64,000 nucleotides of DNA. It comes from Jacaranda mimosifolia. Its lineage: Eukaryota; Streptophyta; Magnoliopsida; Lamiales; Bignoniaceae. Below are positions 34,801-48,601 of this stretch, piece after piece (positions within the stretch are counted from its first letter, which is position 1; each line of letters starts with the position of its first letter). Both the position numbers and the translations under genes were made by a program. The stretch is from contig CM032133.1 in the NCBI GenBank assembly GCA_018894105.1, forward strand, positions 10,864,501 through 10,928,500, in the 5' to 3' direction. A model generated the notes under the pieces. It had not been told where the DNA came from, made no database searches, and saw only the letters and a list, made by a program, of their open reading frames with translations.

Positions 34801-36290
34801 ATAGCACCACAAAAAAGAACATGAAGTAGACTTCAAAATACTTACTCCCCGAAACCTGTAAAGGAACAAGATTTAGAAGAGCAAGGGGAAGAACTTGTAA
34901 CAATAAGGAATGATACAGAGGATCGCCTAGCGGTTATATTAGAACAATTTACTCAGATGCAAAATCAACTTAGACAAGAATGCGTATATCATAATCAAAC
35001 ATTGGATCACTTTCTATGTTTTCAACAAACAAAATTTTTATGGGAACTGGATGATCTGAAGGATGAAGCATAGCTAGAAGAAATGGAAAAAATATTTAAG
35101 GTCCTTACTTATTTAGAAGAACAAAAAATAGCCTTTATCGTCTTTTGTTTTTAGGATGCTGCTAGATCTTGGTGGCGTTTTGTGGAAATGAGATAGGAAC
35201 AAAAGCAAACTGAAAGAACTTGGACAAACTTCCTCACAGAATTTACCAAGAAGTTTATGCCACCAATTGTTCAAGAAAATCGAGAAGATGAGTATAATGT
35301 ATTGCGCCAAGGGAACCTCACGGTAGCTCAATATGATGCCAAATTCTCTAAACTAGTTAAGTACTCCCCTCACATGATGAATATCAACCTCAATGCACAA
35401 AAAGATTTTTAAAGGGTTTGCATAGTGAAATTCAACAGAATCTTCTTCCTCATCATACGGAAGTGCACGCAAAGGCAGTAGAGAAGGCATTAAGAGTGGA
35501 ATATGGCTTAGCCAAAATTAGAGACTCACTAAGATAAGACAAAAGACCAAGGCCTCCAGTAGTACATTGGTAAGTCGGTAGGAATCAAGGAGAAAGACAA
35601 ATGCCTTATCCGAGAGAACTTAAATATAGTCAATCATCCCAGATGAACCCATACCCATTGACCCAACCAACAGTGTGCAGTTACTGTGGTTATGCTGGCC
35701 ATATTGAAGAAAAGTGTCAAAAAAAGGCTAGGAGGTGTTTCGGAGATGAACGTGATCAACAATTTCTCAAAAATTGTCCACAACAGATAAGTAAGCCACA
35801 ACCTCCATCTACTAGTAGTGAAACATCACAAAAACCAAAAATGCATGGGAATAAACCTAAAATTCTAGGTCTCGTATTTGCATTAGGAAATAAAGGCCTT
35901 ATTAATCCATATCCAACCTCTGTAGTTGAAGGTACGATACTCATTTTCCAAAATCTTGGTAAAGTTCTTTTTGATCCTAGAGCTTCACACTCTTTTATCG
36001 CATCTCATTTTGCTCAAGGACTAGAAAAGAAACCAGAAAACCTGGCTTATAATTTGGAAATTAGTTTGCCTATGGGTGAATCAATATTAACAAATGTTGT
36101 GCTTAAATGGTGTAGAATTGAGATTAGTGATAAAAGTTTTCTCGCTGATCTAATCGTATTACCAATCTAAGGTTATGATGTTATACTTGGAATGGATTGG
36201 TTGTCATCAAATCACGTCCAACTTGATTGTCGTGCTAAGATGGTTAAACTTTGTGTACTTGGGCAATCGGAGGTAGAAATTGTTGGAAAT
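34801..36290 (+). pseudogene. Unit A gag and protease relic
   Basis: The gag start codon is ATA instead of ATG (34,801). The gag capsid region runs to about 35,560 with stops. A zinc knuckle at 35,676-35,717 keeps C-X2-C-X4-H-X4-C (CSYCGYAGHIEEKC). The protease region holds FDPRASHSF near 35,970-35,996, with the catalytic Asp (GAT at 35,973-35,975) present and Arg in place of Gly. GMDWL follows near 36,190. A long open stretch runs 35,601-36,170. Confidence 0.8.
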
Positions 36291-37820
36291 TGAGGAATTT
36301 TAGATATAGCGATTATATCAACTGCTCAAGCCCGTAAGATTTTATGGAAAGGGGGTCAAGGATATATAGCTTATATGATCGACAATTCAAAAGATAAGAT
36401 GGTGTTGAGAGAAATTCTCGTTGCAATTGAATACTAAGATGTATTTCCTAAGGAATTAACATCATTACTTCCAATTAGAGATGTGGAGTTTATCATTGAA
36501 ACTCTTTTGAGGACCACATCAATATCTAAGACCCAGTGTCGCAGGGCACCGATAGAGTTAAAAGAGCTGAAAACCCAACTACAAGATTTGTTAGAACGAG
36601 GCTTTATTCGACCAAGTACTTCTCCATAGGGTGGCCTAGTTTTATTTGTCAAAAAGAATGATGGATCATTACGCATGTGGATAGACAATTGGGGACATAA
36701 TAATGTCACCATCAAAAACAAATACTCATTACCTCATATGAATTGTTTGATCAGCTACAAAGGTCTCGAGTGTTTGAACAGCCCTCAATTCCAGATATCG
36801 GTATTTTAGGTTCATAGTCATGCCCTTTGGATTAACAAATGCACCGGTTGCATTTATAGATCTCGTGCATCGAGTTTTTCAACCATTTTTGGATCAGTTT
36901 GTAGTTATCTTCAACGATGACATACTAGTACACTTTGAGATCGAGCAAGAGCATGAACATCACTCGCGAGTGGTGCTACAAGTTCTTAGAGAAAATAAGC
37001 TTTATGCCAAATTCAGCAAGTGCGAATTCTAGCTCAAACAAATTACCTTTTTAGGTCATATCATCTCAAAGGAAGGAATAGCACCTAACCCATCAAAGAT
37101 TGAGGTAGTAGTTGAAGGAAAAAGCCAGAGATAATTACAGAAATTTGTAGTTTCCCAGGCTTTGTTGGATATTATAGAAGGTTTATCAAGGATTTCTCTA
37201 AGATAGCAGCACCATTAACTAAACTTACTCTGAAGAATACACCACTTGTTTGGAATGATACATGCAAGTTTGGCTTTGAAGAACTTAAGAAATGGCTAAC
37301 GCCTGCTCCAATGTTAGCCCTACCAGCTGGGAGTGAGAATTTCATAGTATACATAGATGCTTCTAGAGAAGGATTAGGTTGTGTTTTAACGCAAAATGGA
37401 AGGGTTATTTCTTACGCATCAAGCCAATTAAAACCCTACGAGAAACATTACCATACACATGATCTAGAGCTTGCTGTTATTGTTTTTGCTTTAGGAAAAT
37501 GGAGGCATTATCTTTATGGTGCATCTTTTATTATATTCACAGATCATAAGAGCCTTAAATATTTATTTTCATAAAAGAAGTTAAATATGAGGCAAAGGAG
37601 GTGGATGGAATTCCCAGAGGATTACGAATGCTCGATTCAATATCACCCAAGAAAAGCAAAAGTTGTGGCAGATGCTCTAAGCAGAAAGATCAACTTAGCC
37701 AATATTATGGCTAAAGAATGAAAAATGCTAGAAAATATTGGCTCATGGAATTTAGAAAGAGTTAAAACAGGGATACTTTTTGCCAATCTACAAACACAAC
37801 CTGACATACTGGAGAGAATC
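36291..37820 (+). pseudogene. Unit A reverse transcriptase and RNase H relic
   Basis: RT shows LKELKTQLQDLLERGF, RPSTSP and FVKKNDGSLRM, then a deletion near 36,775 that removes much of the palm. MPFGLTNAP follows. The catalytic box reads FNDD (36,910-36,921) where F/Y-I/V-DD is expected, so both Asp remain. RNase H (37,311-37,690) has VYIDAS, DLELA, FTDHKSL and ADALSRK, so all four acidic residues survive, with one stop between the last two. It ends at 37,820 where Gypsy-R is inserted. Confidence 0.85.
37816..37820. repeat. Target-site duplication of Gypsy-R (GAATC)
   Basis: GAATC at 37,816-37,820 recurs at 47,158-47,162. Units B (54,568 on) and C (62,335 on) have uninterrupted GAGAGAATCGCTATT, which is the empty site. 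Confidence 0.93.
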
Positions 37821-40809
37821 TGTAGCGCCCCACTCGAGATGACCCCCAGCGAAGGTACCACCAATTCAAGCTTGAAATCTAGATCAAATAATAACTTGGG
37901 GTTCCAAGAATTTAACCCATCTCAAGGAGAGACAACTTGCACCAAGCTAAAATATCACTACTGCATAATATGTACAACTAAGTATCTTAAATTCATACAA
38001 ACATCTTCATAACATCTCTTAGTTGTCTTGATCAAATATAGACTATATGTACAATCATAACACCTGATCTATTACAAAATACAGTTTCTAGACCTCCATA
38101 AGCTCCTACTTCTCACTTGGACCTGTCTCGAAAAAGAATAAAGAATATCAAAGAGGGTGAGTCTTAAGGACTCAGTAAGGGAAACACATAACAGGAGATA
38201 GAGAAAATATTAAATTTCAATGGAAATAAACAAGGTTATTGATAATAATCAGATAATCAGTTCATGATTGATGGAAATTAGATTTAGACTCATAAAAAAA
38301 CTTTAAAACATGTAAACATTTAGCTAGCCTATTGGCATCCATCCGTATTGCTCCTTGATGAATACAGGATAACTTTTCAATAGCACTTAACTTGAACATG
38401 AGAAATTTCTCTTTATCCATAACTTCACAATAGCACTTAACTTGAGCATGAAAAATTTCTCCTTATCTCTCCATTTGCTTGAGCACACAGCTCGACGTGT
38501 AACAACTTGCTTTTATGGCATGGTCCACAGCAATACCCGATTCCGCCACTCACAATTTGCTACCTCCAGCTACTTGTAAGTTAGGATCGTAGGTGGATAC
38601 TAGCTAGGAGATCTATCACCGTCGGTCCGTATCGCCCAACCTTATTTTCGAACATAGCTTCGGGCCCAACTTCCTGTGGTGTCCCTCTGGGTTGAACTTC
38701 CCAAAGGCATCCCCGTAGGTTGAATCATATACTGCCAACAGATATCAATTCAAATTTTCAAGCAATAACATGAACATTTCGGAACTTTACAAGATTTGCA
38801 ATTTACAAAGCCAAACATTTTTCAATAATGGCCGGCAAGGCCTATTCCAATAAACAAGGTACATGAATAATTTAAGAGAACTTTTGACATAGAAAAGGTC
38901 TACCAGACCCATTCAAACATTACTTTCACAGATATCAAGAATATGGGGTTAGCCGGCAAGGACAGAAATTTGACAAAGTAAAGAAAGTTCTGGGCACTAG
39001 AACGGATTTGAAACATACTCAAGAATGCTGGCAAGTCATGAAATTTGACAATCGAGAATCAACAAGTTTTCAAATCAAGTCAAATAGAAACCCTTACTGG
39101 GGTTCATCACGAAACAAATAGGTGTGAGAAAATGCCAAAGTGGTATACCCTCACCTCCGTAACCTCAGAAAACTACAACCATAACTAGCAGTCTACTGAT
39201 CTGCAGGATCTACTCCTTCGTCACCTAACTAAAGGAATAAATTCGCAATCAAATCTTTATTCAACCTCGGTAACCTTCAATAACTACAATCTTACTATTA
39301 ACTATTCTAAAATCGAGAGCTATTATCCAATATTAACACGGTACTAACAGAAGGTATAATCCGATCCTTATTTATATAATTAACCTCATATCATATCCTA
39401 AATCAACAATAACAGGCCAATTAGCTCAATAACCCAATTATTGCTATTTAGATCCCAAAATCATAAAATTAGAGTTTTCTCTTCCAATTAACTTGATAAT
39501 TCCCAACATTTCATAAAATAATAAAACCTAAGTTTACCAAATTTATATTAGCACATGCATATACCAAGTCCTAGTCCCATATCATCTCAAATTACCTAAT
39601 TATCAATTCTCGAGTTCCAATTTCATCAGATCATACTTTAATCACTTGATTAACTCGATTAATCCAAACTTATCATTTAATAATACATAATCCCAGTCCA
39701 CTATGCCATGTCATAATCCATGCATAAGAATGTACATATACCAAATCATATCTCAAATCCTCATTTTTGGCATATTACAAAGTCTAATGGAAATAATGGT
39801 ACATGGCATATATATATGCATATATATAAACATATAAAATCTAACTCCCTTTTACCCACGAATTTGCTTAACCGAACCTCGAAACCACTATCCAAGACCA
39901 CCGTCACGATCCTCGCGATGAGCTGAAGTTTCTGTTTTGCCCAAAAGTCGCCGAACTGCTGCCGTCGGAGTGCCGCCGTTCACAATCACTGGAAAAGCTC
40001 AACAATAATACCAAAACGCTCCTTTTAGTGAACCCCAAAGTCAATTTTGCCAAACACCACCAAATTGAGCTCCAATTTCAACCTCAACCGCCCAGCACCA
40101 TCACCTCCACCGCGGTAATTTTTTCTTAATTCCTCAGTCCACGGTGGTCCATTTGAGAATCTGAAAGCATTGGAGTGATCCTTGAGCTAAGGTCTACAAA
40201 ACCCAGTACCCATACTTGAAATTAGGTCGCAAGAGATGGAAGACCCCCGAAGCCCTGCCGTATTGAAACTTTCAACCCATTTTTTGGTCACTACCTTGGT
40301 AGGTTCAAGGAGAAACTTATACTGTTGTGTTCTACTCGGAGAGAGGAAAAGAATGGTATACAAGCTGATAGGTTTCGATGGTTAGAGTGAAAAGCCATTG
40401 AGAGAGGGAAACTCTCGGTGCATGGGAAGAAAATAGAGGAAAAATGAAGAAGAAAGAGTTGACCAACAATTTTAAATGGAATTTTTCTAAAATTGCAATT
40501 TCATCCCTAGAATTTTACCTCATTCTTCAATTAGGTCATCAAAAGTTATTTCATCTTTAATTTTAGTCCCAAATTTAGTTAGTGCTTAACATTGACCCCT
40601 TTGACCAATAATAATTCCATGCAAACCTACAAAATAATGAAAATGTGGTCCAATTAAGTCTTGACTATTTATAATTTTGACCCCAAAACTTTCAAAATTC
40701 TTGCAATTAAGTCCTCTTTATCATTTTTTTTAGTCCTAAAATCCGACCAACTAATTTCTCAATTTCTAAATCCTAATTTTTCAAAATACCAAATTTTAGG
40801 GATGTTACA
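37821..40809 (-). repeat. Gypsy-R 3' LTR (left copy)
   Basis: On the plus strand it runs from TGTAGCGCCCCACTCGAG to GGGATGTTACA. It is nearly co-linear with 44,154-47,157. The ORF 39,720-39,926 and others within it are not conserved genes. Confidence 0.9.
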
Positions 40810-40835
40810 ATCCTTCCCCCTTAAAAGAATTTGGT
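40810..40835 (-). promoter_or_regulatory. Gypsy-R polypurine tract
   Basis: On the minus strand AATTCTTTTAAGGGGGAAGG abuts the LTR start TGTAACATCCC. It is close to the PPT of array unit A (TTTTAAGGGAGAAAGAG). Confidence 0.8.
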
Positions 40836-40849
40836 CCCCAGATTCTCAT

Positions 40850-41670
40850 TTGAGTACTGATCTGACTAGCAGAAAATAAGTAGATTCGATCAGTCGATCT
40901 ACCTCTTATCTTCATTAAATTCCACTAGGATTGCTTTTTCTAGGCTCGATACATTTTTCATGCCTCTCGAATGCATCGTATCTCTTGACTTATGTGCCTC
41001 ATTTAATAATCTTTCTTTCACTTCTTCTGGCACACTTATTTTCATACGAAACAGAAGAACACCTTGATTTTTATTTTGAACTTAGAACTGTAAAACTTCC
41101 AACTTTTCCTTTTGTTTCAACATCCATATATCCTTGGCTTGGGGCTTGCCACATTTTATCTTGTAATTTGGACTGCACTTATTTCTGCAATCCCACTCGC
41201 TGTATTGATTTCAACACAACACCCATTCTTAAGCTTTCTGATGCTTCTGTTTCCTGTAAGTAAACCATCTAGCCCTTTCGGATCCAGGCATTGGTCACTA
41301 CATTTGCTTTTTCGGGTGATAGGTGATGGAGAAATCGTAGTCTTCCAAAATTTCCATCCATCAACACTGTTTCACGCTCAGATCCTCATTCCAGTCAAAT
41401 GGTTGGCCTTTCTAAGTTAAATTAGTCAATGTGTCAGCTATATTGGAAGAGTTCTGCACAAATCTTTGGTATTAGCCGACAAGACACAGGAAATTATGAA
41501 CTTTTTTCACATTTTTTTCGATTTCTTCCAGTTGACTACTGCCTCTATCCTAAAGGAATCAACCTCTACCCCATCTTGGGATATGACATGCCTAAGAAAA
41601 GCTACTTTCTTTACTCAAAATTTGCACTTACTAAATGTGCATATTGTCATTTAACATGTCACAGAAACTG
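40850..41670 (-). pseudogene. Gypsy-R pol relic (RT end, RNase H end, integrase start)
   Basis: Read on the minus strand from 41,670 downwards: FSKCKF, KKVAFL, HVISQDGVEV and IEAVVNWKK mark the end of RT. Broken FLCLVGYYQRFV-like words follow. Then comes a jump to DYDFSITYHPKKANVV (end of RNase H), and VLLFRMKISVPEEVKERLL with EAHKS resembles the integrase N-terminal zinc-finger region. Several frameshifts occur. The integrase core is absent. Confidence 0.7.
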
Positions 41671-44136
41671 GTATAGCGTCAACCAACTAGCAACACCACA
41701 AGTTCACACTTACATGATATTTATGTTAAGGAGTAGTCAGATTCAAACTTACTATGCTAGCCTTCATAACAAGGCATACCTTCCCAAATAGTTAGCTACC
41801 AGTTCACAGAACTGAACATACTAAATATAATTGCGAATGACCCATTTGTTGCTCCTTAAGTTCCATCTAAGATATTTAGTTGAAAATATGTAGGATCAGA
41901 CTCATTTCTGACATTCAAAACTTATACAGTACTCTCGACTAGTTGTTTCCTCCTATCGTCATCATATTTATACTTATACTTTACTTATTCCACCAACTAC
42001 TGAAGATTTAATTTCATTTCAAACCCAAAGCGATTGTTAATCTTAGGTTGACCCAAAGCATATTTACCATTACATACACAATCAGCAAGAATTTCTGCTT
42101 TTAACTCTTAAACGATATCTCTGCTTCATTTAAGCAATCACAATTTCAATAATCCTAAACATAAGCACAGTTGTTTTTCCTTTGACTTAAGTTTCCCAAA
42201 AACACGCGTGATCATTCTTATATACCAAGTTTCCTTTACAAACCATATATGTACTGAGCATTTCCTTAATTGTTTTCACTAATGCACTTAATGATTTGGA
42301 CAAGACCTGAATGCACTATTAATATCAATTGGAGAACCCTAATAACTTTTGTACCTTGATATACTTTCTAGTCGCGCTTAATTTTCTATAACCTTAATAG
42401 AATTGTTCCCTTGATGTTCACGAGATCATAGCCTAAACATATATATAATATGGCCTGTTTCTCAATTCTTAAGAGATTTAAAGGTCCCAATAAAGATCCT
42501 TATAATCAATCCCAAAATATTATGTTAATTTACAATGTCTATATTGCGAGTAACAGGACAATTCTTGGCCCACTTTCTCCTTGAGTTTCCCATTCAGTAG
42601 TATCCTTTCCTTAACTTCAATTCTAATCACCCCAAACACATACGTTATGTTATATAGCTTATAAAGAAAAGATACCTCAACTTCTCAATTTGATGGGTTT
42701 TGTTGAGCTCTTACTACTGTTCTACTGATTCTTATCAGTGATGCAAGATGCCTTCGAAGAAAAATAAGTAGATACTTATTTCTTTTAGTCATCAAGTTAC
42801 TTAATACTCTAAATGTCAATCCTTAGTCCAAACCCTTACATTTTACTTATTTGATCTTTTCGGTGATCGAATGGAGGTGAAACTCTAGAGATTCCTCGTA
42901 GCTGTCCTTCATGTAGTTTTTGTTGTACTCCCAAGATTAATAACCTTATCTGCTCATTAATAGGGTCATAAGGTACGTCCTTCCACTACACTAGGTTTAT
43001 ACCAGACAAATTTATCCAATATTAATCTATCTGTATAACATTTCAAATCATTAAATATGACTTTTGTTCAGGAGAATCTTCAACTTATAATTCTAAAATC
43101 TCACAAGTATGTCTAAACGTGAGTTATTTCCCTAGATTTCAACTTTTCACAATTCAAAGAGCCTCATGCTTGACATTCTTAGATTATTGGATCATATACT
43201 AGTTGTCTTGAAAACGTATCCTTTCATAATTGATTATTTCATAATTTCTATAACCTATGGTCTCAATTTCCTATCTTCATATCTCTTGTCAACATAATCA
43301 TACCATCCGTGCCATAACTGTACATGTGCGTTAGATACTCTTTTTCTTGACAGTATTCTACCTATCATATTTATCTTTTCATCATGTCACCCTTTACCTT
43401 TAGACACACTGTTAGATTCCAATTTATTGCATACTAAAATGTTACTTAGTCCTAATACTCACATATTTCTTATAGGTACTACTACTCGCAATAATCCTTT
43501 TCCTGCATACCCACATAACCAAAATTTCATCCGTAAGAAATTGACAGGAATTCATTCACACCAAGGTAATAACCTTTTGGTAGCACGTATCTTCTCAGAA
43601 TGATCCTTACTTGTTATCTGAGTTCTCCTCTAGATCTTTCCCCATCTAGACTCGTATGGCACAAAGTCCTAGTACTTCAGCCTTTGTTATCCTAACCCAT
43701 TCTCCTTCTCGTTCAATGTTTTTCATAAGTTTCAATACAAGGTAGCCCTTAGAACTAAATATCAATTTCAAATGGCCGACTCTGCTCGGCTTGGCATGAG
43801 CAACTCATCCTAATCGCGTAACCTATCCTCGATTGTCCGACATATCCTTAGCAGGCTCACTTTCTCCTATTGTAAACCTCAATCCTTTGCACTAGATACT
43901 CCTTGATCCCTTTATCTATAGGCTCATTTCTAATGAATGTCAGCTATCTCTCAATACAGAAATCACAAAATCTATTTCATTAACACCAGACTATTTAAAT
44001 CCATTACCAATTACCTTGGGTCCTATGAAACCTTTCAACATACACCAAAAACTCAAAGTTCAGATCCTAACTAACCTAAACAGAAGGTTAGCTATGAATT
44101 CCAATGATATTCAATACGTGGGTCATTGATAACCTA
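41671..44136 (-). other. Gypsy-R interior, unrecognised
   Basis: About 2.5 kb between pol fragment and PBS where gag, protease and most of RT should lie. I cannot identify a domain on the minus strand. Plus-strand ORFs at 40,931-41,791 are antisense readings of the pol relic and are not treated as genes. Confidence 0.5.
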
Positions 44137-44149
44137 GGCTCAGATACCA
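44137..44149 (-). promoter_or_regulatory. Gypsy-R primer-binding site
   Basis: The minus strand reads TGGTATCTGAGCC, one base from the initiator-Met-tRNA PBS. It lies four bases inside the LTR edge. Confidence 0.88.
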
Positions 44150-44153
44150 CCTC

Positions 44154-47100
44154 TGTAGTGCCCCCACTCGAGATGACCCCCAGTGGAGGTGCCACCAATC
44201 CAAGATTGAAATCTAGATCAAATAATAACTTGGGGTTCCAATAATTTAGCCAATCTCAAAGAGAGACAACTTGCACCAAGCCAAAATATCACTACTGCAT
44301 AATATGTACAACTAAGTATCTTAAGTTCATATAAATATCTTCATAACATCTCTTAGTTGTCTCGATCAAATATAGACTATATGTACAATCATAACGCCTG
44401 ATTTATTACAAAATACAGTTTCTATACCTCCATGAGCTTCTGCTTCTCACTTAGACCTATCTCAAAAAAGAATAAAGAATAGCAAATAGGGTAAGACTTA
44501 AGGACTCAGTGAGGGAAACACATAATAGGAGATAGAGGAAAATATTAAATTTCAATGGCAATAAACAAGGTTATTGATAATAATCAGATAATCAGTTCAT
44601 AATTGATGGAAATTAGATTTAGACTCATAAAAAAACCTTGAAACATGTAAACATTTAGCTAGCCTATTGGCATCCGTCTTTATTGCTCCTTGATGAATAT
44701 ATGATAACTTTTCTATAGCACTTAACTTGAACATGAGAAATTTCTGTTTATCTATGACTTTACAATAGCATTTAACTTGAACATGAAAAATTTCTCCTTA
44801 TCTCTCCATTTGCTCGAGCACACAGCTCGGCGTGTAACAACTTGCTTTTATAGCATGGTCGATAGCATGCCCAATCCCGCCACTCACAATTTGCTACCTC
44901 CAACTACTTGTAAGTTAGGATCATAGATAGGTACTAGCTAGGAGATCTATCACCGTCAGTCTGCATCGCCCAACCGTCTTTTTGAACTTAGCCCTAGGCC
45001 CAACTTCCCGTGGCGTCCATTCGGGTTGAACTTCCCAAGGGCAACCCCATGGGTTGATTGATATAAAGCCAACATATATCAATTTAACTTTTCAAGCAAT
45101 AACATGAACATTTTGGAACTTTACAAGATTTTCAATTTGCAAGGCCAAACATTTTCCAATAACGGCTGGCAAGGCCTATTCCAATAAACAAGGTACATGA
45201 ACAATTTAAGAGAACTTTTGACACAAAAAGGTCTACTAGACCTTTTTAAACATTACTTTCACCGATATCAACAATATAGGGTTAGCCGGCAAGGCTGGGT
45301 ACAAGGACAGAAATCAAACAATGTAAAGAAAGTTTTGGGCACTAGATTGGATTTGAAACATATTCAAGAATGCAGGCTAGCCTTGAAATTTGACAATTGA
45401 CAATCAATAAGTTTCTGAATCAAGTCAAATAGAAACCCTCACTGGGGTTCATCATGAAACAAATAGGTGTGAGAAAATGCCAGAGTAGCAAACCTCACCT
45501 CCGTAAACTCATAAAACTGCAACCACAACTAGTAGTCTACTGATCTGTGGGATCTACTCCTTCGTCACCTAACCAAAGGAATAAATTTGCAATCAAATCT
45601 TTATTCAACCTCGGTAACCTTCAATAACTACAATCTTACTATTAACTATTCTAAAATCGAGAGCTATTATCCAATATTAACACGGTACTAACAGAAGGTA
45701 TAATTCGGTCCTTATTTATATAATTAACCTCATATCATATCCTAAACCAACAATAGCAGGCCAATTAGCTTAATAACCCAATTATTGCTATTTAGGTCCC
45801 AAAATCATAAAATTGGAGTTTTCTCTTCCAATTAACTTGATAATTCCCAACATTTCAATAAATAATAAAACCCAAGTTTACCAAATTTATAATGGCACAT
45901 GCATATACCAAGTCCTAGTTTCATATCATCTCCAATTACCTAATTATCAATTCTCGAGTTCCAATTTCATCAGATCATACTTTAATCACTTGATTAACTC
46001 GATTAATCCAAACTTATCATTTAAATAATACATAATCCGGGTCCACTATGCCATGTCATAATCCATGCATGAGAATGTACATATACCAAATCTTATCTCA
46101 AATCCTCATTTTTGGCATATTATAAAGTCTAATGGAAATAATGGTACATGACATGTATATATACATATATATAAACATATAAAATCTAACTCTCTTTCAC
46201 CCACAAATTTGCTTAACCGAACCTCGAAACTACTATCCATGACCACCATCACGATCCTTGCGATGAGCTAAAGTTTTTGTTCTGCCCGAAGTCACCGAAC
46301 CGCTGTCGATCTGCCGCCGCTGGAGCGCCCAATCGCCTGAAAAGCTCCACAATAATACCAAAATGCACCTTTTAGCTCAACTAGTAAATCCCCAAGTTAA
46401 TTTTGCCTAACGCCACCGAATTATTTCAACCTCAATCGCCCAACACCACTATCTCCGCCGCCGCAGTTTTTCCTTAATTTATCCGTCCACGACGGCTCGT
46501 TTGAGAATCTGAAAGCACTGGAGTGATCCTTGAGCTAAGGTCTACAAAACCCAGTACCTATACTTCAACTTAGGTCGTTGGAGATGGAAGACCCACCAAG
46601 CCCCGCCGTGCTGAAACTTCCAGCCAGTTTTTCAGTCGCTATGCTGATAGGTTCAAGGAGAAACTTATACCGTTGTGTTCTACTCGAAGAGAGAAAAAGA
46701 ATGATATATAATTTGATGGGTTTCGGTGGTCATAGTGAAAAGCCATTGAGAGAGGGAAACTCTCGGTGCATGGGAACAAAATAGAGGGAAAATGAAGAAG
46801 AAAGAGTTGACCAACATTTTTAAATGCGATTTTTCTAAAATTGTAGTTTCATCCCCAAAAATTTACCTCATTCTTCAATTAGGTCCTCAAAAGTTATTTC
46901 ATCTTTAATTTTAGTCCCAAATTTAGTTAGTGCCTAACATTGACCCCTTTGACCAATAATAATTCTATGCAAACCAACAAAATAATGAAAATGTGGTCTA
47001 ATCAAGTCTTGACTATTTCCAATTTTGACCCCAAAACTTTCAAAATTCTTGCAATTAAGTCCTATTTATCATTTTTTTTAGCCCTAAAATCCGACCAACC

Positions 47101-47157
47101 AATTTCTCAATTTCTAAATCTTAAATTTTCAAAATATCAAATTTTAGGGGGGTTACG
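44154..47157 (-). repeat. Gypsy-R 5' LTR (right copy)
   Basis: About 3,004 bp, plus-strand start TGTAGTGCCCCCACTCG, plus-strand end GGGGTTACG, so the terminal TG of the minus strand has become CG. Repeated words with the left copy continue to the ends. Confidence 0.9.
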
Positions 47158-47162
47158 GAATC

Positions 47163-48565
47163 GCTATTCTGCAATTACAAGATGTGGAATATGAAGACCT
47201 TAAAGTGACCATCAAAGGTATGGCAGACTCTCAATTTAAGGTAGACGCCAATGGAGATCTGAAATTTCAAGGTAGAATTTGCATACCATGGAATGATGAG
47301 TTGAAAAAGGAAATTTTAGATAACGCCCATCGATCCTGCTATAGTATCTACCGGGGTGGTAATAAAATGTATTAAGAGTTGAAGCTACACTACTGGTGGA
47401 ATAATATGAAATGGGAGAATTCGAAATATGTGGCAAAATATCTAGTGTGCCAACCATTGCTAATACCAGAATGGAAATGGGAAGCAATAACCATGGACCT
47501 TGTTACTGGGCTACCTCAAACTAGAAAGGGGCATGATTTGGTTTGGGTTATTATCGATCAACTTACTAAATCATCCCACTTCTTGCTAGTTAACAGAGGG
47601 TATACAGTGGAACAACTAGCGGAGATATATAAAGATGAGGTTATTCGGCTGAATGGGATGCCCATCAGTATTACCTCGGATCGAGATCCAAGGTACTTGT
47701 CACAACTATGGAAGAAATTTTAAGAAACTCTAGGAACCAAGTTATAGTTTTGTACCGCTAGTCACCCACAAATGGATATGAAATCTAAAAGGACTATACA
47801 AATACTTGAGGATATGCTTCATGCTTGTGCACTAGATTTTCAAGGGAATTGGGACAAAAATCTTTCATTGGCTGAATTTACATATAACAATAGTTTTCAA
47901 TCAACCATCAAGATGGTTCCTCATGAAGCATTATATGGAAGAAAGTGTAGATCTCCTATTCATTGGGATCATATTGAACATAAAACCTCAAGTTCTACCA
48001 CAAAATAGAAAATTCAAGGGTTCCCAGATTTAGTCCAAGAAGCTATTAAAATTATGCAAATAATTCTTGAGATAATGTTAACCGCACAAAGTCTTCAAAA
48101 GAGTTATGCTGATCATAGAAGAAAAAACTTGGAATTGCGGTGGAAGACAAGGTATTTCTCAAGGTATCTCCTCGAATAAGATTGGTGAAGTATGGAAAAG
48201 GTGGGAAGCTTAGCCCCCAATATGTAGGACTATTTGAAATGACAGAAAGAATTAGCCGTGTGGCTATAATTTAGATTTACCGTCAAATCTTGGAAGAATA
48301 CACAATGTATTTCATGTCTCCCTTTTAAAGAAATCCCATCCTGAACCATCGCACGTAATTAAGCATGAATCAATCCAGCTTAACAAAGATCTATCATATG
48401 AGGAGAAACCTATTCATATTTTGGATCGAAAATATCTAGAGCTATGAAATGGAAGAATTCATCAAGTGAAGGTAAGAAGGCGACACCAAAACATTGAAGA
48501 AGCCACTTGGAAATCAAAAGATAACATGGTCAAGCATTACCTTAAGCTCTTCAAAAATTAGGTAT
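47163..48565 (+). pseudogene. Unit A integrase and chromodomain relic
   Basis: It resumes unit A after Gypsy-R. The N-terminal zinc finger has lost part of its Cys side by a small deletion near 47,455. The core shows AITMDLVTGLP (first Asp), ITSDRDPRYL (second Asp), and then KSKRTIQ: the third acidic residue, Glu in the family's SERT, is Lys (AAA at 47,787-47,789). A readable part 47,772-48,008 has LAEFTYNNSFQST and HEALYGRKCRSP. The C-terminal chromodomain lies at about 48,400-48,565 (ILDRKYLEL, then IEEATWKS, then HYLKLF). Stops and frameshifts occur throughout. Confidence 0.85.
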
Positions 48566-48584
48566 AAATTTGGGGACCGAATTC

Positions 48585-48601
48585 TTTTAAGGGAGAAAGA
48601 G
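48585..48601 (+). promoter_or_regulatory. Unit A polypurine tract
   Basis: TTTTAAGGGAGAAAGAG directly precedes LTR I. Confidence 0.8.

Larger units (their letters stand above)
37821..47157 (-). mobile_element. Gypsy-R: minus-strand gypsy retrotransposon with 3-kb LTRs
   Basis: 9,337 bp with LTRs at 37,821-40,809 and 44,154-47,157 (about 3.0 kb each) and an interior of only 3.3 kb. PBS (minus strand TGGTATCTGAGCC) is at 44,137-44,149 and a PPT next to the left LTR. GAATC duplications flank it. The interior keeps small pol fragments, so it is a deletion derivative in the size class of LARD-like elements (LTRs longer than the interior and no coding capacity). Confidence 0.9.

Noticed and set aside
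40931..41791. Plus-strand ORFs of 102-120 codons
   Set aside because: They are antisense to readable gypsy RT, RNase H and integrase fragments on the minus strand and sit inside Gypsy-R.
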